From assembly GCF_020509005.1 (NCBI RefSeq), contig NC_063015.1, positions 6,000,501 to 6,064,500 on the forward strand: a DNA stretch of 64,000 nt, in the 5' to 3' direction. Both the position numbers and the translations under genes were made by a program. The notes beneath the pieces were generated by a model. The model was not told where the DNA came from, ran no database searches, and saw only the letters and a program-made list of their open reading frames with translations. Every line of letters starts with the position of its first letter. The first letter of the stretch is position 1. Below are positions 53,765-64,000 of the stretch, piece after piece. Source of the stretch: Fulvia fulva (taxonomy: Eukaryota; Ascomycota; Dothideomycetes; Mycosphaerellales; Mycosphaerellaceae).

Positions 53765-54723
53765 TGTGGGGACGGAGTAACGGAGTTCATGATGGTTTTC
53801 TGCTCTTCAAAGGACGTTTTATGCATGTCGGGCAATTCAAATGTCGCAAAGTATTAGAAAAAAGTATTGCTGTCCGACTCTAGTAGTGTTCAAAGTTACA
53901 GCACACAGACAATTTTCATCGTTTTACTCAATCACCTTGAAACAATGTATGCCTGTCCTGGAAACTGCTATCGCATCGCCCGGTTCGTATCAAGCCTTGT
54001 ACCTCCGTTACGTGTGATACCAATAGAGGATGTGATGGCGAGCGAGTTCATCGAGTGCAGTGAGACGGGAATTGGGGCTTATCTCTGCAAATAGTAGCAT
54101 GTGTATGAGATCGACAGCAGCAGTAGTGATCGAGTTGTGACTTCAAGCATTCGTAGAGGATCAATTACGGTATTGAGAGATGTCTCCAGCGTTTCACCAG
54201 CCAACGGTACACATTGGCGAAACCGTGGGTGAATTGAGATAATTCTGAGCTGCAGCTGAAGACATGGTCTCTGCAGCATGTATTCGATACTTGTCTATGC
54301 GTTACTGTGCCAGTAGCTGGCCTGAGTCAGTCTCATGTCTCTTGGCGTTTTGGGAAACGGCTCGGCTGGGTCGGCTTTACCATAGCGTTAGTACGTGCAA
54401 TTTTTGGACCCCACTATGCAACTAATGCAATTCTACGATTCTTGTTCTCATCCATTCTCTAACATAACATCGCTTTGCCATCCATATTGGGCACACTCGA
54501 TCGTGCATAGCCTGCAGCATACCTTGCTTAGACAACCCCAATGCGTGTCTACAAGACAAGCCGCCCTCAACAAAGTCGAAGCGCAGCAACGCCGCTATTT
54601 CTCGAGGAGAGCTGAAGGCTGACAGTCAACGATGGCTGGGAGCTCGCTTGCTGTAGCTCACAACCATCCAACTACATCTCGAATCTCTTCCCGTCAACAT
54701 TACCAGAAGCCCGGCCCCAACTC
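53765..54723. other. Convergent intergenic region
   Basis: Nearly 1 kb with no supported gene, RNA or repeat. Confidence 0.35.
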
Positions 54724-55776
54724 TCAACGGTCAGATTCCACCTCTTGCTGGCTCTCAGCTTTGGTCTTCGGTCTTGGCTCGTATGGTAGCTCCTCAACAT
54801 CGATCTCACCAAGGTCAAGATGGTGGAGCTGTTGATCGACGACAAATCTGTGCCGGATGTCGTGGAAGGAGCGGGTGGTCCATTCGCTCGAAGCACTGGC
54901 AACTCCGTCTGCAGTACCAACCACCAGCTGCTGAAAGCTGCACAGGTTCTCAAGCGATAGCGCAGCGTTCCTTGGCAGAATGTTCGACAAGCTCCTCTGG
55001 ATGTAGTCCTCAACGCCTGCTTGCATCTCGACGACCAGAGCGTCGAAAACCTCCACTGTAGGATCGTACTGCTGGATCTCTCCATTCGGAAGATCACGAG
55101 TCTGGATGTTCTTGTCTTCGTGCATGGGCCAGAGAGTCTTGACCTCGGCCCAGAGGACCTTGACTACCCAGTCGCCGGCACCGTCACGCTTGATGATGAC
55201 CTTTGCCATCATGATGCTCTCTGGATCGTCGTCCAAATACGCCTCGTGCTCAACGACGTCTCGACCCTTCCAGCCACCCGCGATGTCCGACTCGTGAGCA
55301 GTGATATCCACAAGGCCGATGGGGACGTACGCAAGGCAATGCTTGAAGGTCCTGCCACTGGCGAACTTTCCCTCGTCGATGAAGCCGTCTGGGACCTTCT
55401 GCTCTACACCTTCATGGTCAATCTCCTCTTGCTCCTCGGCGTCCGGTTCCTCGTTCAGTGGGCGGTCTGTGATGTTGAGCTGGATGGCGATCTGGCCGGC
55501 ACTGACGTCTGCTGCGATTCGTCCCTCCACATGGTTGCGAATCTCCTTGCTGACGAGCTTAGTATTCAACAAAGGCTGCAGCTCCGCTTTGTTCAGTAGC
55601 GTGACGACGGTCTGGGTTACCGCATTGCCCGAGGCGTCTGCGAGGTCGACATTGGAGATTCGGACCTTAAAGTTCGCGATCTCACCAGCGACTACTCCTT
55701 GACCGATCTCGACTGGAAGTTTGAAGATGTGACAAACCTTGTCGGCCATCGACTCTGGCACCTGCTCGTTGGCCAT
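54724..55776 (-). CDS. F-box-like protein, paralogue 1
   Basis: Single-exon gene; ATG at 55776 (MANEQVPESM) gives 350 aa, and an in-frame ATG at 55938 is less likely. Residues about 15-75 look like an F-box-type helical segment: IFKLPVEIGQGVVAGEI ... LLNKAELQPLLNTKLVSKEI. Then come an acidic linker (DAEEQEEIDHEG), a core with VPIGLVDITAHESDIAGGWK shared with the genes at 58756 and 60969 (VPxxLVD), and a C-terminal part with SEWTTRSFHDIRHRF shared with the 58756 gene (NEWTTRP). F-box proteins bring substrates to SCF ubiquitin ligases; whether this divergent F-box binds Skp1 is not known. Confidence 0.6.
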   Translation of the reverse strand: MANEQVPESMADKVCHIFKLPVEIGQGVVAGEIANFKVRISNVDLADASGNAVTQTVVTLLNKAELQPLLNTKLVSKEIRNHVEGRIAADVSAGQIAIQLNITDRPLNEEPDAEEQEEIDHEGVEQKVPDGFIDEGKFASGRTFKHCLAYVPIGLVDITAHESDIAGGWKGRDVVEHEAYLDDDPESIMMAKVIIKRDGAGDWVVKVLWAEVKTLWPMHEDKNIQTRDLPNGEIQQYDPTVEVFDALVVEMQAGVEDYIQRSLSNILPRNAALSLENLCSFQQLVVGTADGVASASSEWTTRSFHDIRHRFVVDQQLHHLDLGEIDVEELPYEPRPKTKAESQQEVESDR

Positions 55777-58755
55777 GCTTGCGTATGAGGTCGGCGCGAT
55801 TCCTTGAAGTGTTGTATGCTGCACTATATTCCTGCTGCGCTCAGTGCTCTGCTCGCCACTGTGACGATCCTTGTGTCCTCTGCTGCGCTCCTCTGTTGTG
55901 CTCAGCTTTGGAAGGTTATGGCGTAAGTACGTTATCAAGCCTTCTTAGGGGACGCGAGATGGCGATTGAGAGGGTCGCGAATTCGTTGTTAACGAGGTGT
56001 ATGAAGCGCAAGCCACAGCAGAAGAGGCGAAGAGAGCAGCGGCGAGATTTGCTTGAGAATGGCGATTCCGAAGTGTGGAGAGCTCGCCTATGAGGACGAC
56101 CTGGGGGCCGTTAAGACCTGATGAGAGGGTAAGCTCTGTCCTTAGTTTCTCACCTTCTAGACACTGACCGAAATAGGAAGCCTCACGATGTAGCTCAGGA
56201 TTTCAGTGCGTTGGATGTCACGAAGTACGAGGGAGCGACGCTGAGAAAGGAAAAGCAGCACGACTTCACCTCACTGCAAGCACGCGGGACTATCCGTGTG
56301 AGATGTAAACAACACGCTCGGTCCGGGCTCACAGGAAGCGCACACGCCGACTATTCACATCAAATCCCGTGACGATTGAATGCGGGTGGTCATATCAGGA
56401 GTGTATAGAACGACAGGGCGATCAGCGGAGGGAAGGCAAATGAGGCACTGGGTTCATTTACTGCCTCATACCACTTCATGCTTCACGAACAGTGAGTAGC
56501 GGAGTAATCACTGCCTTTAGATTGTAATTGGACACAAGAGCCCCGTTGCCGCTCCGTCTGGCATGACCAGGACAGACAAGAGTGCTGACGCCCATTGCTC
56601 AACCAAGAAGAACAAGACTCACATGATGGCCGCTTTGCATGAACCACCAGGATCTGCATTCGGCCTCATCGTTCCTGGAAAGGTCTCTCGAAGAGCTTAC
56701 GACATCGCTATACCGACCATGCGATGTCTTCACCATTCAATCCTCCACCCGGTGTTCGGCGACTAAACGAGGTGTGTCTTGAGCTGCGTGCATCGCTTCC
56801 TGATTCGAACACAATGATTCTTTCACGCCCTTCTCTTCTGTTCGTACAAAGGACAGCACTGAAGAACGTCAGCTCTTTGTCAAGTCATACAGATCGTAGT
56901 GGCCCGACCTCTTCCTCCAATGCTCGCCCTTTGTCAACACCTAACTGTGTTCCAGAGCAAAGGCCGGCGATCAAGACTGACGATTGGATAATCGTCGGAG
57001 CCGCTGAGATGAGTAGAACCGTAAAAAGATATCGAGCTGCCTCACACCCCCTACTTCATTGGCATCAGCCGCCATCGTGACCACGTACATTGGATCCAAA
57101 AGAGGCAAGAAAAATGGCATGTTGCCTTCCAAGAATAAGTCCTTGAATGCGAAGTCTATAGATATACATCAGCGTGAGCTCCAAGAACTGCTTACTGCAT
57201 CCGTCGTTACAGTCGATTATGTAAGGCGATCCCAGGCCATGTGATCTAGCGATGCAGCAGGACTCTTTGGCAGCCTTCTTCAGCGCGTCATGTAGCAGAA
57301 AGAAGGATAGCCCTGCGTTTACGACGGGGCTCTGTCGACATTCTAGTTCGAGTTTCGATGTGGCCGGGGCTTTATCGAGTTCGGTAACCACTACGAGAGA
57401 GTCCTCGCGCAGAGGCCAATTGGAGGAGCAGTACATTGGCGATAAATCTCTGAACAGGATCTATCATACGGGGTCAGACTCAATGCTCGATCGCGGTATC
57501 ACTCTTGGAACGCGAGTGTGCCTTGAAGCTTACATATAGGACAGTCTGCTGCCAAGTGGGGAGGATGTATCTTATCACATTAAAGATCATCTCATTCTCC
57601 CCCATTGAGGCAGGTGCTGCAGATCTCGACTCTACCTGGCAGATCATGTAGCTCCAACACGAGAAGTGCAAAGCTGACTTGAAGCCTCGCAGCATTTGAG
57701 ACTCGCTGTCCCTCAACCGGGTATCTACCACCTTCTCGCGGCTTGTGAAGAGTCTTTTGGAGCTTGTAAGGTCATATTGAAGAGAACAGGGCACTGTCTT
57801 GGCCTACTCCCGCCAGAGGTCAGCAGCCAATATCGTGTGGGAGTAACTCGTCAGTCAGGGGGCGATCCTGGCGTAGCTTCTAGAGATAAAGCTCTGAGCG
57901 CAGGAGAATGACTTTGATACTCGAGAACATGTTTAGAAAAGCAGACTTGGAGAGAAGTCGATGTTAATGCCTCTGGCCGCGATCGAGATGCGAATAGTCT
58001 TCATTCACAGCCTGCGTCCTGGACCTTATCACAGTCTGCGCTCGTCGAGCACGTTAGTAATCGAATCATTGGCGCTAATAGATATTCTCACAGTCTCAGT
58101 CATGATCATGTGAAGTGGTAAGCGGTGTCTTTGGTCGGGCATAGTGCAAGTCCCTGAGTGTGTGATCAGACCACATCTCGAATGCTCGATGAACGGCCAC
58201 GGTAACGACTGACATTTATATAAGGACACTCTGACAACATGTTGAAACATTCTCTCTTCTCGGACATACACGCATGGACTCGGTTTAAAGCAGACTCTAA
58301 AGCTGGGTGGAGCATGACGATCTCGAGCTCAAAATCTCATAAATTTCGTGGCCTTGGCGGTGTGTCTGCGAGACATGCATGTACATAGCGACTCGCCAGT
58401 ATGTAGTCACATAGCAGTGAGTCTCTCCATTGATGCATGTGTCACCAGCTGACATGGGTTTCTTTGAGCAGGTAAGTATATCAGTTTGCTATCCGCTCGG
58501 CAAGTACCAGACCACCTTCTTCCACCTATAGCGTAACACCTTCGCCCCAACACTCCTCAACCACCCACGCTATACGCACCTCGAGACACTCCAAATATAT
58601 ACCAATGCACCGACCAGTACGACGACCAATTCACCAACCCATACGTCAACCAATACGCCAATGCACCGATGACCCAGCAAGACCACGCTTCAGCCCTGTG
58701 CTGACGAGCTAACTTCTCACGCTGGTCCCTTCAGGCTTGCAGCAGGTACGAGACA
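55777..58755. other. 3-kb region without a supported gene
   Basis: Only short frames on both strands. Near 58590-58710 a coding-like scrap (QYDDQFTNPYVNQYANAPMT) follows Pro/Thr-rich sequence, too short to call. A decayed gene is possible. Confidence 0.3.
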
Positions 58756-59952
58756 TCAGGGATCACCGTGCATGTCGTCGACCCAATCCTCGGTGTCAGC
58801 ATCTTCCTGGTCAGCTGCAGATCCGTCGGACATCTCCTCCTCCTCCGCGCCACCCTCTGGATAGGCATCAGCATCACCAGAAAGCTTCTCCTCTTCCTCA
58901 GCAAAGTCTTCCATCTCTTCGTCATCCAGGTCGTCTTCCATCAATTCGTCCTCGGGGGAGTCCTCCATGTCCTCATCCTCGGAGTCATCGTTGTACATGG
59001 AGTCGGTTTCCTCAAGCAGCTGGTCTACTTCGCCATCATCGAAACCTTTGCCCTTGAACGCTCTCAGACGCCAGCACCACATGCTCCTCTCGTGTGGCCT
59101 AGTCGTCCACTCGTTGGGGAGCGAGGCCAGGTGGTCTGAGAGGCCGCAGACCGCCTTCTGGACCTCCAGGATAGCCTCTGTTGAGATATTCAGGCCGTCG
59201 AGGGTCCTGTTAATGCCGTTGTGTGAGATAAGATACTGCTTAATGGCAGTCATTGCCTCTCGCTTTATCTTTGGCAAGTTGGAGTTCTGGTATCCCTCCA
59301 TCCAATCATCTTCGCGCTCGGCTCCCACCTCGGCGAGAGTATGGTAGGAGCATGACAGGTCCCACTTAGCGGCACGGTTCTGGCTCCACTGGAATTCGAT
59401 CAGGAGCAGTGTCTCCGCATCATCGCCGCGATACTGATCGTCCACCGCGAGGTCTCGGAGCGTCTTACCCTTCTCTAAGCTGCCCACATGTGCCTTCATA
59501 TCGACCAGCGTAATGGGCACCGTGGTTCGAATGACTTCCCAAGTCTCGCCATTGCCGAAGGTTGGCTTCCCCAGAAAGTCGTCAGGAAGGTATGCATTCT
59601 CCTCGGTCTGCAGAGCGCCACCGGAAAGATCCTGTGGGTCGAGAGGGTACGGGTAGCCGAAGTATAGATGGTTCTTTGTGTCAACCACGACGATGCTTTG
59701 CTTTGTGCGAAGAATTGCGCCAAGGTTGTCATTGATCTTCTCTTTCATACTCTTGCTAGCACTCCGCAGCGATATCATGTCGCTCCACTCGGACTTGTTC
59801 TTAAGTTCGAGGAGTTTCATCGTCGCTTGCCGTCCGTTGGTCAAGACGGTGTGGGCCGATGTCGCCAACACAAGATCTGGGGTGTTGTAGCCGACGATCT
59901 GAGCGGCCAGCTCGTCTGGGATGCGAGCGAAGGGGTTGCGTGGGTGCGACAT
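58756..59952 (-). CDS. F-box-like protein with acidic tail, paralogue 2
   Basis: Single-exon gene of 398 aa from ATG 59952. It opens MSHPRNPFARIPDELAAQIV, an F-box-like start, followed by helices ending MISLRSASKSMKEKIN. The core has TTVPITLVDMKAHVGSLEKG (as in paralogue 1) and ETLLLIEFQW. The shared C-terminal motif is LPNEWTTRPHERSMWCWRLR. The last 70 residues are almost all Asp/Glu/Ser with Met. It shares a promoter region of about 1 kb with the divergently transcribed paralogue at 60969. An adaptor in ubiquitin ligation is inferred from the F-box only. Confidence 0.6.
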   Translation of the reverse strand: MSHPRNPFARIPDELAAQIVGYNTPDLVLATSAHTVLTNGRQATMKLLELKNKSEWSDMISLRSASKSMKEKINDNLGAILRTKQSIVVVDTKNHLYFGYPYPLDPQDLSGGALQTEENAYLPDDFLGKPTFGNGETWEVIRTTVPITLVDMKAHVGSLEKGKTLRDLAVDDQYRGDDAETLLLIEFQWSQNRAAKWDLSCSYHTLAEVGAEREDDWMEGYQNSNLPKIKREAMTAIKQYLISHNGINRTLDGLNISTEAILEVQKAVCGLSDHLASLPNEWTTRPHERSMWCWRLRAFKGKGFDDGEVDQLLEETDSMYNDDSEDEDMEDSPEDELMEDDLDDEEMEDFAEEEEKLSGDADAYPEGGAEEEEMSDGSAADQEDADTEDWVDDMHGDP

Positions 59953-60860
59953 CTTGGCTGGGGTATCTGCGATGGGATGGCCTGCCTTCGAGTGGTGATG
60001 TGGATCGATGCTGCTTTGCGGCGGTGTTGGTCGGGGCGGTACGTTTGCTCGTGGTGCAAATGCTCCAGGTGTTGCTGTCTAGCCGACGATGGCGCGGTGA
60101 TGGCGACGCTGCTGCCAAAGATCGCGAGAGCGTGAGGCGACAGCTACAGCCGGCGGTGGTGGTAGCGGATGCGACGGTCGCAATGGGTTGCTTTGGTCAC
60201 CGTCGGTGGTCAGAACTCAGTGAGTTGTCTGGCGTTGGTCTCTTACGGAGGGGCAGGCGAGACTGATGAGGGGCGACGGCGGGGTTGATGTGACAGTCGA
60301 TTCAGCGCAGAGCAGGTGAGGAAGGACGACGTGGTGGTCAGTGCCGATGAGCTGATAGCGGAGAGGGGTCGCCGGGTGAAAGCTGTTGCTAGCCTCAACT
60401 CAGGCAGTCAGTTTCGTTTGTCTATATAAAAGCGCTTGACAGGTGCAGCTCTGGAAAAAGGCGATCAGCGCTAGATATCTGGCTGGCTGTCGTTTGCTGG
60501 AAGGCTGTGCTGGGTCAACAACAAGCACGCTCGACCTCACTCAACTGAGGCACTAGTGGCGCGCGTGTTTGCCAGGGGTGGAGAGTGGGGATCAACGACG
60601 AGCGGTCTCGACGACAGCTTGTGCAAGACGCGCCTTTGCTTGAGCTTGAGCTGGTGCCAGCAAAATCAACGAACCGACATCGATACACTCATCAGCTTCA
60701 CAACGAATCACCAGACGAGAACAACACGCAACACACCAAGTCCGGACTTCACTGCCATCGGTGTATAACGCGCTTTCGCCCACTGTAAGGGCTTACGAAC
60801 AGCGCGTAAATCTACGACGGGCGGATAGCAGATACTGATCATATCAGACGAACCCAGCCC
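59953..60860. other. Divergent promoter region of two F-box-like paralogues
   Basis: Contains TATATAAAAG at 60423-60432, which could serve either direction, and no supported gene. Short frames on both strands show no domains. Confidence 0.4.
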
Positions 60861-60942
60861 GCAACCACATAGCGCCCTTCCGTAACAGCCACTACGAAGT
60901 CGCAACCACATAGCGCCCTTCAGTAACAGCCACTACGAAGTC
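60861..60942 (+). repeat. 41-nt tandem repeat, two copies, in the leader of the gene at 60969
   Basis: 60861-60901 and 60902-60942 are identical except for one base (CCTTCCG versus CCTTCAG). A third unit starts at 60943 and breaks off after a few bases. The repeat ends 26 bases before the start codon, so it very probably lies in the 5' leader. Confidence 0.85.
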
Positions 60943-60968
60943 GCAATCACCATCCGCACGCCGACAGC

Positions 60969-61952
60969 ATGCATCCCGCCGAGACCTTCAAGCCAGGTCA
61001 GCGTACCCACTTCGACGACCTACCACAGGAGATAAGAGACATTGTGCACCGTCTCCTGATCCCAGACCGCGTCACCATCCGCTCCCATCACTACCACACC
61101 GACGCGAATGGCGCACCAGCATCAATCGACGGTATCGAGTTGCTGAACAAAGCAGACTGGCAGCTGGTGCGCTCAATGCAGCTCGTTAGCCGAGATTGGA
61201 ACTACAGCGTCAAAGTCGAGATGAGCCGCGTCGCTTTGTCCAACATGCCCATTATCCTATTCCTTGACCTGATCAGTCACCCGCACTACGGCGCTGAAAC
61301 AGTGATGCCTGTCGCGCCAGGTTTGGTGCCCACCTTCATCGCAAACACAGCATCCTTCTTCAGCTTCTTCAAGTTTGAGAGGATGAAGACTGCAGTGCCG
61401 TTCATCTTGGTGGACTATCGACGAAATCCTGTTGCGACCAACTTCAACCAGCAGGTCTGGGACGCGCAGCTGAGGACTGGATTTCCAAATGATGATCATC
61501 TGTACGGCGAGATCATTATGGACTTCACGACCTGCAAATACAGTGGGGTGCCAGAATGGTGCTCGGACATTGAGCTGAACGTACTGAACCGGGACCCAGG
61601 CTTCACGAGGCAATGGTCCTTCACGGGCGAACTCTTCGGCGACATGCATGACATGCAAGAGCAGGCGCTGCAACAAGGACTCTCGGTGGCTGCTATCAAC
61701 GAGACTCAGCAGGGCATCATCAATCTGTGGGACGCCAACAACGGGATTTGCACGACTGGCGATGCGGAGAAGTGGTTGTTGTACGACCCAAATTTAGCCA
61801 TTGATGCTTCATGCCGTGGCGACTACCGTGGCGAGTACGTTCTGCCATGTGTCGACCTGAACACTCCGGCAAGCATAGATGGTGTGTACAAGATGCGGGA
61901 TTCGTGGTCGGGCTGGAGGACCGGAAGGATTTTGAGGGAGTTGGAGGATTGA
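60969..61952 (+). CDS. F-box-like protein, paralogue 3
   Basis: Single-exon gene of 327 aa. The N-terminal F-box-like segment is THFDDLPQEIRDIVHRLLIP, followed after a loop by LLNKADWQLVRSMQLVSRDW, which lines up with LLNKAELQPLLNTKLVSKEI of paralogue 1. The core has VPFILVDYRRNPV, corresponding to VPIGLVD and VPITLVD in the two neighbours. The C-terminal third (SVAAINETQQGIINLWDANN, VLPCVDLNTPASIDGVYKMR) is different from theirs, and there is no acidic tail. The tandem repeat directly upstream may influence translation. Ubiquitin-ligase adaptor by inference. Confidence 0.65.
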   Translation: MHPAETFKPGQRTHFDDLPQEIRDIVHRLLIPDRVTIRSHHYHTDANGAPASIDGIELLNKADWQLVRSMQLVSRDWNYSVKVEMSRVALSNMPIILFLDLISHPHYGAETVMPVAPGLVPTFIANTASFFSFFKFERMKTAVPFILVDYRRNPVATNFNQQVWDAQLRTGFPNDDHLYGEIIMDFTTCKYSGVPEWCSDIELNVLNRDPGFTRQWSFTGELFGDMHDMQEQALQQGLSVAAINETQQGIINLWDANNGICTTGDAEKWLLYDPNLAIDASCRGDYRGEYVLPCVDLNTPASIDGVYKMRDSWSGWRTGRILRELED

Positions 61953-62718
61953 GAGGGAGCTGGAGGAATCACGGGAAGTTGAAGGATTGAGAGGGCACAT
62001 GGAGAGATTGAAGTGGTGCATCGACTCTGGTCAAACGTTAAGACTGCTGGAACCTTGGTGTGGGCATGCTATCAGGAAGTTGAATGCAGCGAGGAGCTGA
62101 GGTCGGCGCGAAGCTCTGCCAAGGAAGGCAAATCTGGGTCGCGCAGTATCTCCCGGAACACAGAGCTGTATTGAGACCGCATAAATCATCCAGGTTCCTC
62201 TCACTTGGCGTTTCTCATGCTTGATTCAGTTATCTGTTCTCTCTGTTGGCAGCCGGACTATGCAAGGTCATCGCGGTAGGGCGTTCGTTGAAAGAAGCCA
62301 AGCTCTACTGTTCTCGTGCTTCTTGACTCTGTGCTTCCCTCCACTCTCAGGCTTGCCATTGCACAGCTGGAGATAGGAAGACCAGCTCTTAATGCTTGTC
62401 TCCAGGAGATGCCTGCAGCATTCGTAGTCACTCCGGCGATAGGTACGGAATTGTGCTCTGGCAGCATCGTCCACTCTTCCTTCAGCTCATGCTTTTCAGC
62501 TCTATTAAGATAGAACCTGGATCGACACGACATTGTAACATCGTTCGAAAGCAGTAAAGGCAACTACAAACCCAAGACCCTATCGTGAGCACTGCTTGCT
62601 GGTACTGCACAGTCCGCTGCTACTTCCAAGCTCACATCGCAGCCCACCCATCACCTCGCTTACTTCACGCTAGCTGAGTAACCTGCATATACGACCCTAC
62701 TTTCACTAGCTTCCATCA
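61953..62718. other. Intergenic, no recognisable gene
   Basis: The first 60 bases contain a decayed repeat of the gene's own end (GAGGGAGCTGGAGGA- and GGATTGAGAGG-like units). Otherwise nothing is seen. Confidence 0.35.
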
Positions 62719-62948
62719 AGCTGCAATCTATGCAAATTCACTAGTCAGTTTGGTCTAGTGGTAAAGTAAGTTAGTGCGTGACGTTCGTAATATGTGGCAT
62801 CAGCGGCTCTGGACATATCAGCACAATAAACCCTTCAAGGTACGTATTAGCGATTCGACTCCGCTTGGCAAGCGTGACATTCATCGCGAAGGGTTTCCCT
62901 ATCATCCGTTGACTCAGCACGGATGCTTAGGTTTTGCATTTTTGGTGG
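62719..62948 (+). repeat. Dispersed structured repeat, copy Y (partner at 31010-31260)
   Basis: Starts with the same 25 bases as copy X and ends with the same GGTTTTGCATTTTT. Just inside the start, TGGTCTAGTGG is a perfect tRNA-type A box, and GATTCGACTCC at about 62852 resembles a B box, although the two are about 100 bases apart. Hairpins are CGCTT/AAGCG with a GGC loop (62862-62874) and CATCCG/CGGATG with an 11-nt loop (62903-62925). They sit at the same places as those of copy X but are formed by different bases. Candidate polymerase III-transcribed small RNA or SINE. Confidence 0.6.
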
Positions 62949-63437
62949 CCATTGCTATGCGTTTGCGTTATGGTGCATGGAGACTGGGATTCTTTTTTCT
63001 GTCAATCTAGCAGACGATGATGGAGCTGGAATAGCTGGCAAGATCTGATGATGGAATCGCCGGCTGGCGCAGTCTTCGGAACGTTGATTGCCAGCATCTT
63101 ACATGGCGTGACGTGGCTATTCTGGTGTTTGACATGTACCTTTGATGGTGTGACGCGTGAAGCCAAGTTCTTGTCCCCATCGTATCAGTCTCCCATCTAC
63201 TAACTCCGACTCGCACTGATACATATGATCCACAAGCTGCTGAAGATCCACGGTTGAGTGGCCGCGGAGGTGTTTTTGATGCAGTCGTAAAAGTCGTGTC
63301 TCGCACTGACTGCCGAACATCGGCTTCTACAGTGGGGCTTTCCTTGCGACTCATCCCATCCCATCACGACTTCGCTACAGCATACCGCATTTCCCTGCTA
63401 CTGTCCTCGTCAACATCATATCGATCAAGTACATACG
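62949..63437. other. Promoter region of the last gene
   Basis: About 490 bases, no gene. It ends in a pyrimidine- and CA-rich leader before the ATG at 63438. Confidence 0.35.
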
Positions 63438-64000
63438 ATGGCGCGCAGAAAGAGCAAGAAGAGCAAGGACGCCAAGTACCAAATGCTGGTCAAGCCAAAC
63501 ACAAAACCGCGCACACCAACCAGTCCACTCGGCGATCTTCACGACTCTCCTGGAGAACTACGAAACCGCATCTACCGCTACATCGACAGCAGCCCAATGC
63601 TGAAGATCGCATTGCCCGGCATCGACTACAGCAATCCCTCGACCTCCAGAATCCGCTACCTCTTCTTCACCGACCCCGAGACGCGCAGATACTACAAAAA
63701 TGCGCGTAACCTCCTCCGCCTCAGCAACGCCCTCCGCGAAGAGTATGGCTCCTTCATCCTGCGAGCAGACCAGACCTTCTACCAGAAGGTCAAGCTCGAC
63801 CGCTACGTGATCACCATGCCCCCGCCGTTCCCGATCTCGGCTCACATCAATCGACTGTACATTCGCGCCACCATGGATACATTTGGGTACAGCGAGGCCG
63901 TGCTGGAGCAGCTAAATCGCGTGCTGGACGCCGCACCCAGTGTCTCGCGCTTGTCGATGCACATTTGCATCACTTCGTTGCAATGGCCCGACCAGAATAT
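63438..64000 (+). CDS. F-box-like domain protein, 3' end outside window
   Basis: The frame is open from ATG 63438 to the window end (187 codons). A basic N-terminus (MARRKSKKSKDAK) is followed by LGDLHDSPGELRNRIYRYID, the common F-box-like start in filamentous fungi (LxDLPxELRNxIYxxx), then LLRLSNALREEYGSFILRAD and ISAHINRLYIRATMDTFGYS. Such proteins usually continue for 250-400 residues with a fungus-specific region of unknown role. It differs from the three F-box-like paralogues to the left and belongs to the widespread ascomycete type. Confidence 0.7.
   Translation, partial: MARRKSKKSKDAKYQMLVKPNTKPRTPTSPLGDLHDSPGELRNRIYRYIDSSPMLKIALPGIDYSNPSTSRIRYLFFTDPETRRYYKNARNLLRLSNALREEYGSFILRADQTFYQKVKLDRYVITMPPPFPISAHINRLYIRATMDTFGYSEAVLEQLNRVLDAAPSVSRLSMHICITSLQWPDQN

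Noticed and set aside
62740..62860. A box and B box of copy Y read as a tRNA gene.
   Set aside because: The boxes are about 100 bases apart and no cloverleaf can be drawn; a tRNA-derived or tRNA-like repeat fits better.
1..64000. Bacterial-type features such as CRISPR arrays, operons or Shine-Dalgarno sites.
   Set aside because: Introns, gene spacing and family content are those of a filamentous fungus; no regularly spaced repeat array is present.

Overview
The window reads as nuclear DNA of a filamentous ascomycete, most likely a dothideomycete. Genes are intron-poor or carry 47-65 nt GT-AG introns with CTGAC/CTAAT-type branch points. Leaders are pyrimidine-rich, coding DNA is moderately GC-rich, and one AT-rich island looks like repeat-induced point mutation (RIP). 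The class assignment is inference. The window is accessory in character: few housekeeping genes, many small lineage-specific paralogue families, and many broken copies.

Layout. 0-6.6 kb: the C-terminus of an acidic/lysine-rich protein, then two minus-strand tandem copies of an unusual family (GNAT-like region, WYDG motif, C-terminal chromodomain-like segment); copy 1 has two in-frame stops and copy 2 is intact. 7.1-9.4 kb: a mosaic of host-gene fragments (HID1-like, an unknown piece, the N-terminus of a DBP2-type DEAD-box helicase) with short repeats. 9.6-13.6 kb: two tandem four-exon genes resembling M35-like metalloproteases in which both histidines of HExxH are arginine. 14.1-15.3 kb: a charged orphan. 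17.6-18.2 kb: the AT-rich island. 18.7-25.0 kb: three more members of the GNAT/WYDG/chromo family, two broken and one intact.

25-37.5 kb: a single-pass membrane orphan, a small MYND zinc-finger protein, a PPPPY membrane protein with a tandem duplication, a structured dispersed repeat, a small helical-domain gene (family D), a Cys-cluster gene (family B), and a small secreted cysteine-rich protein rebuilt as three exons. 42.2-46.1 kb: a DUF6604-like gene and a BTB-like gene, both broken by in-frame stops. 47.9-49.8 kb: a five-exon MFS transporter of the anion:cation symporter type. 50.4-53.8 kb: a second D/B locus (two intact D genes, then a broken D-B fusion). 54.7-64 kb: three F-box-like paralogues, a second copy of the structured repeat, and the start of another F-box-like gene.

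Two themes connect the window. One is local expansion of families whose predicted parts point to chromatin, ubiquitin or zinc-binding roles. The other is decay mostly by substitution: many broken copies keep one long reading frame interrupted only by TAG, TGA or TAA. RIP is the simplest explanation. Recoding of UAG by mRNA editing is a testable alternative, because some TAGs sit where a paralogue has tryptophan. All protein calls rest on reading translations by eye; no database search was possible.
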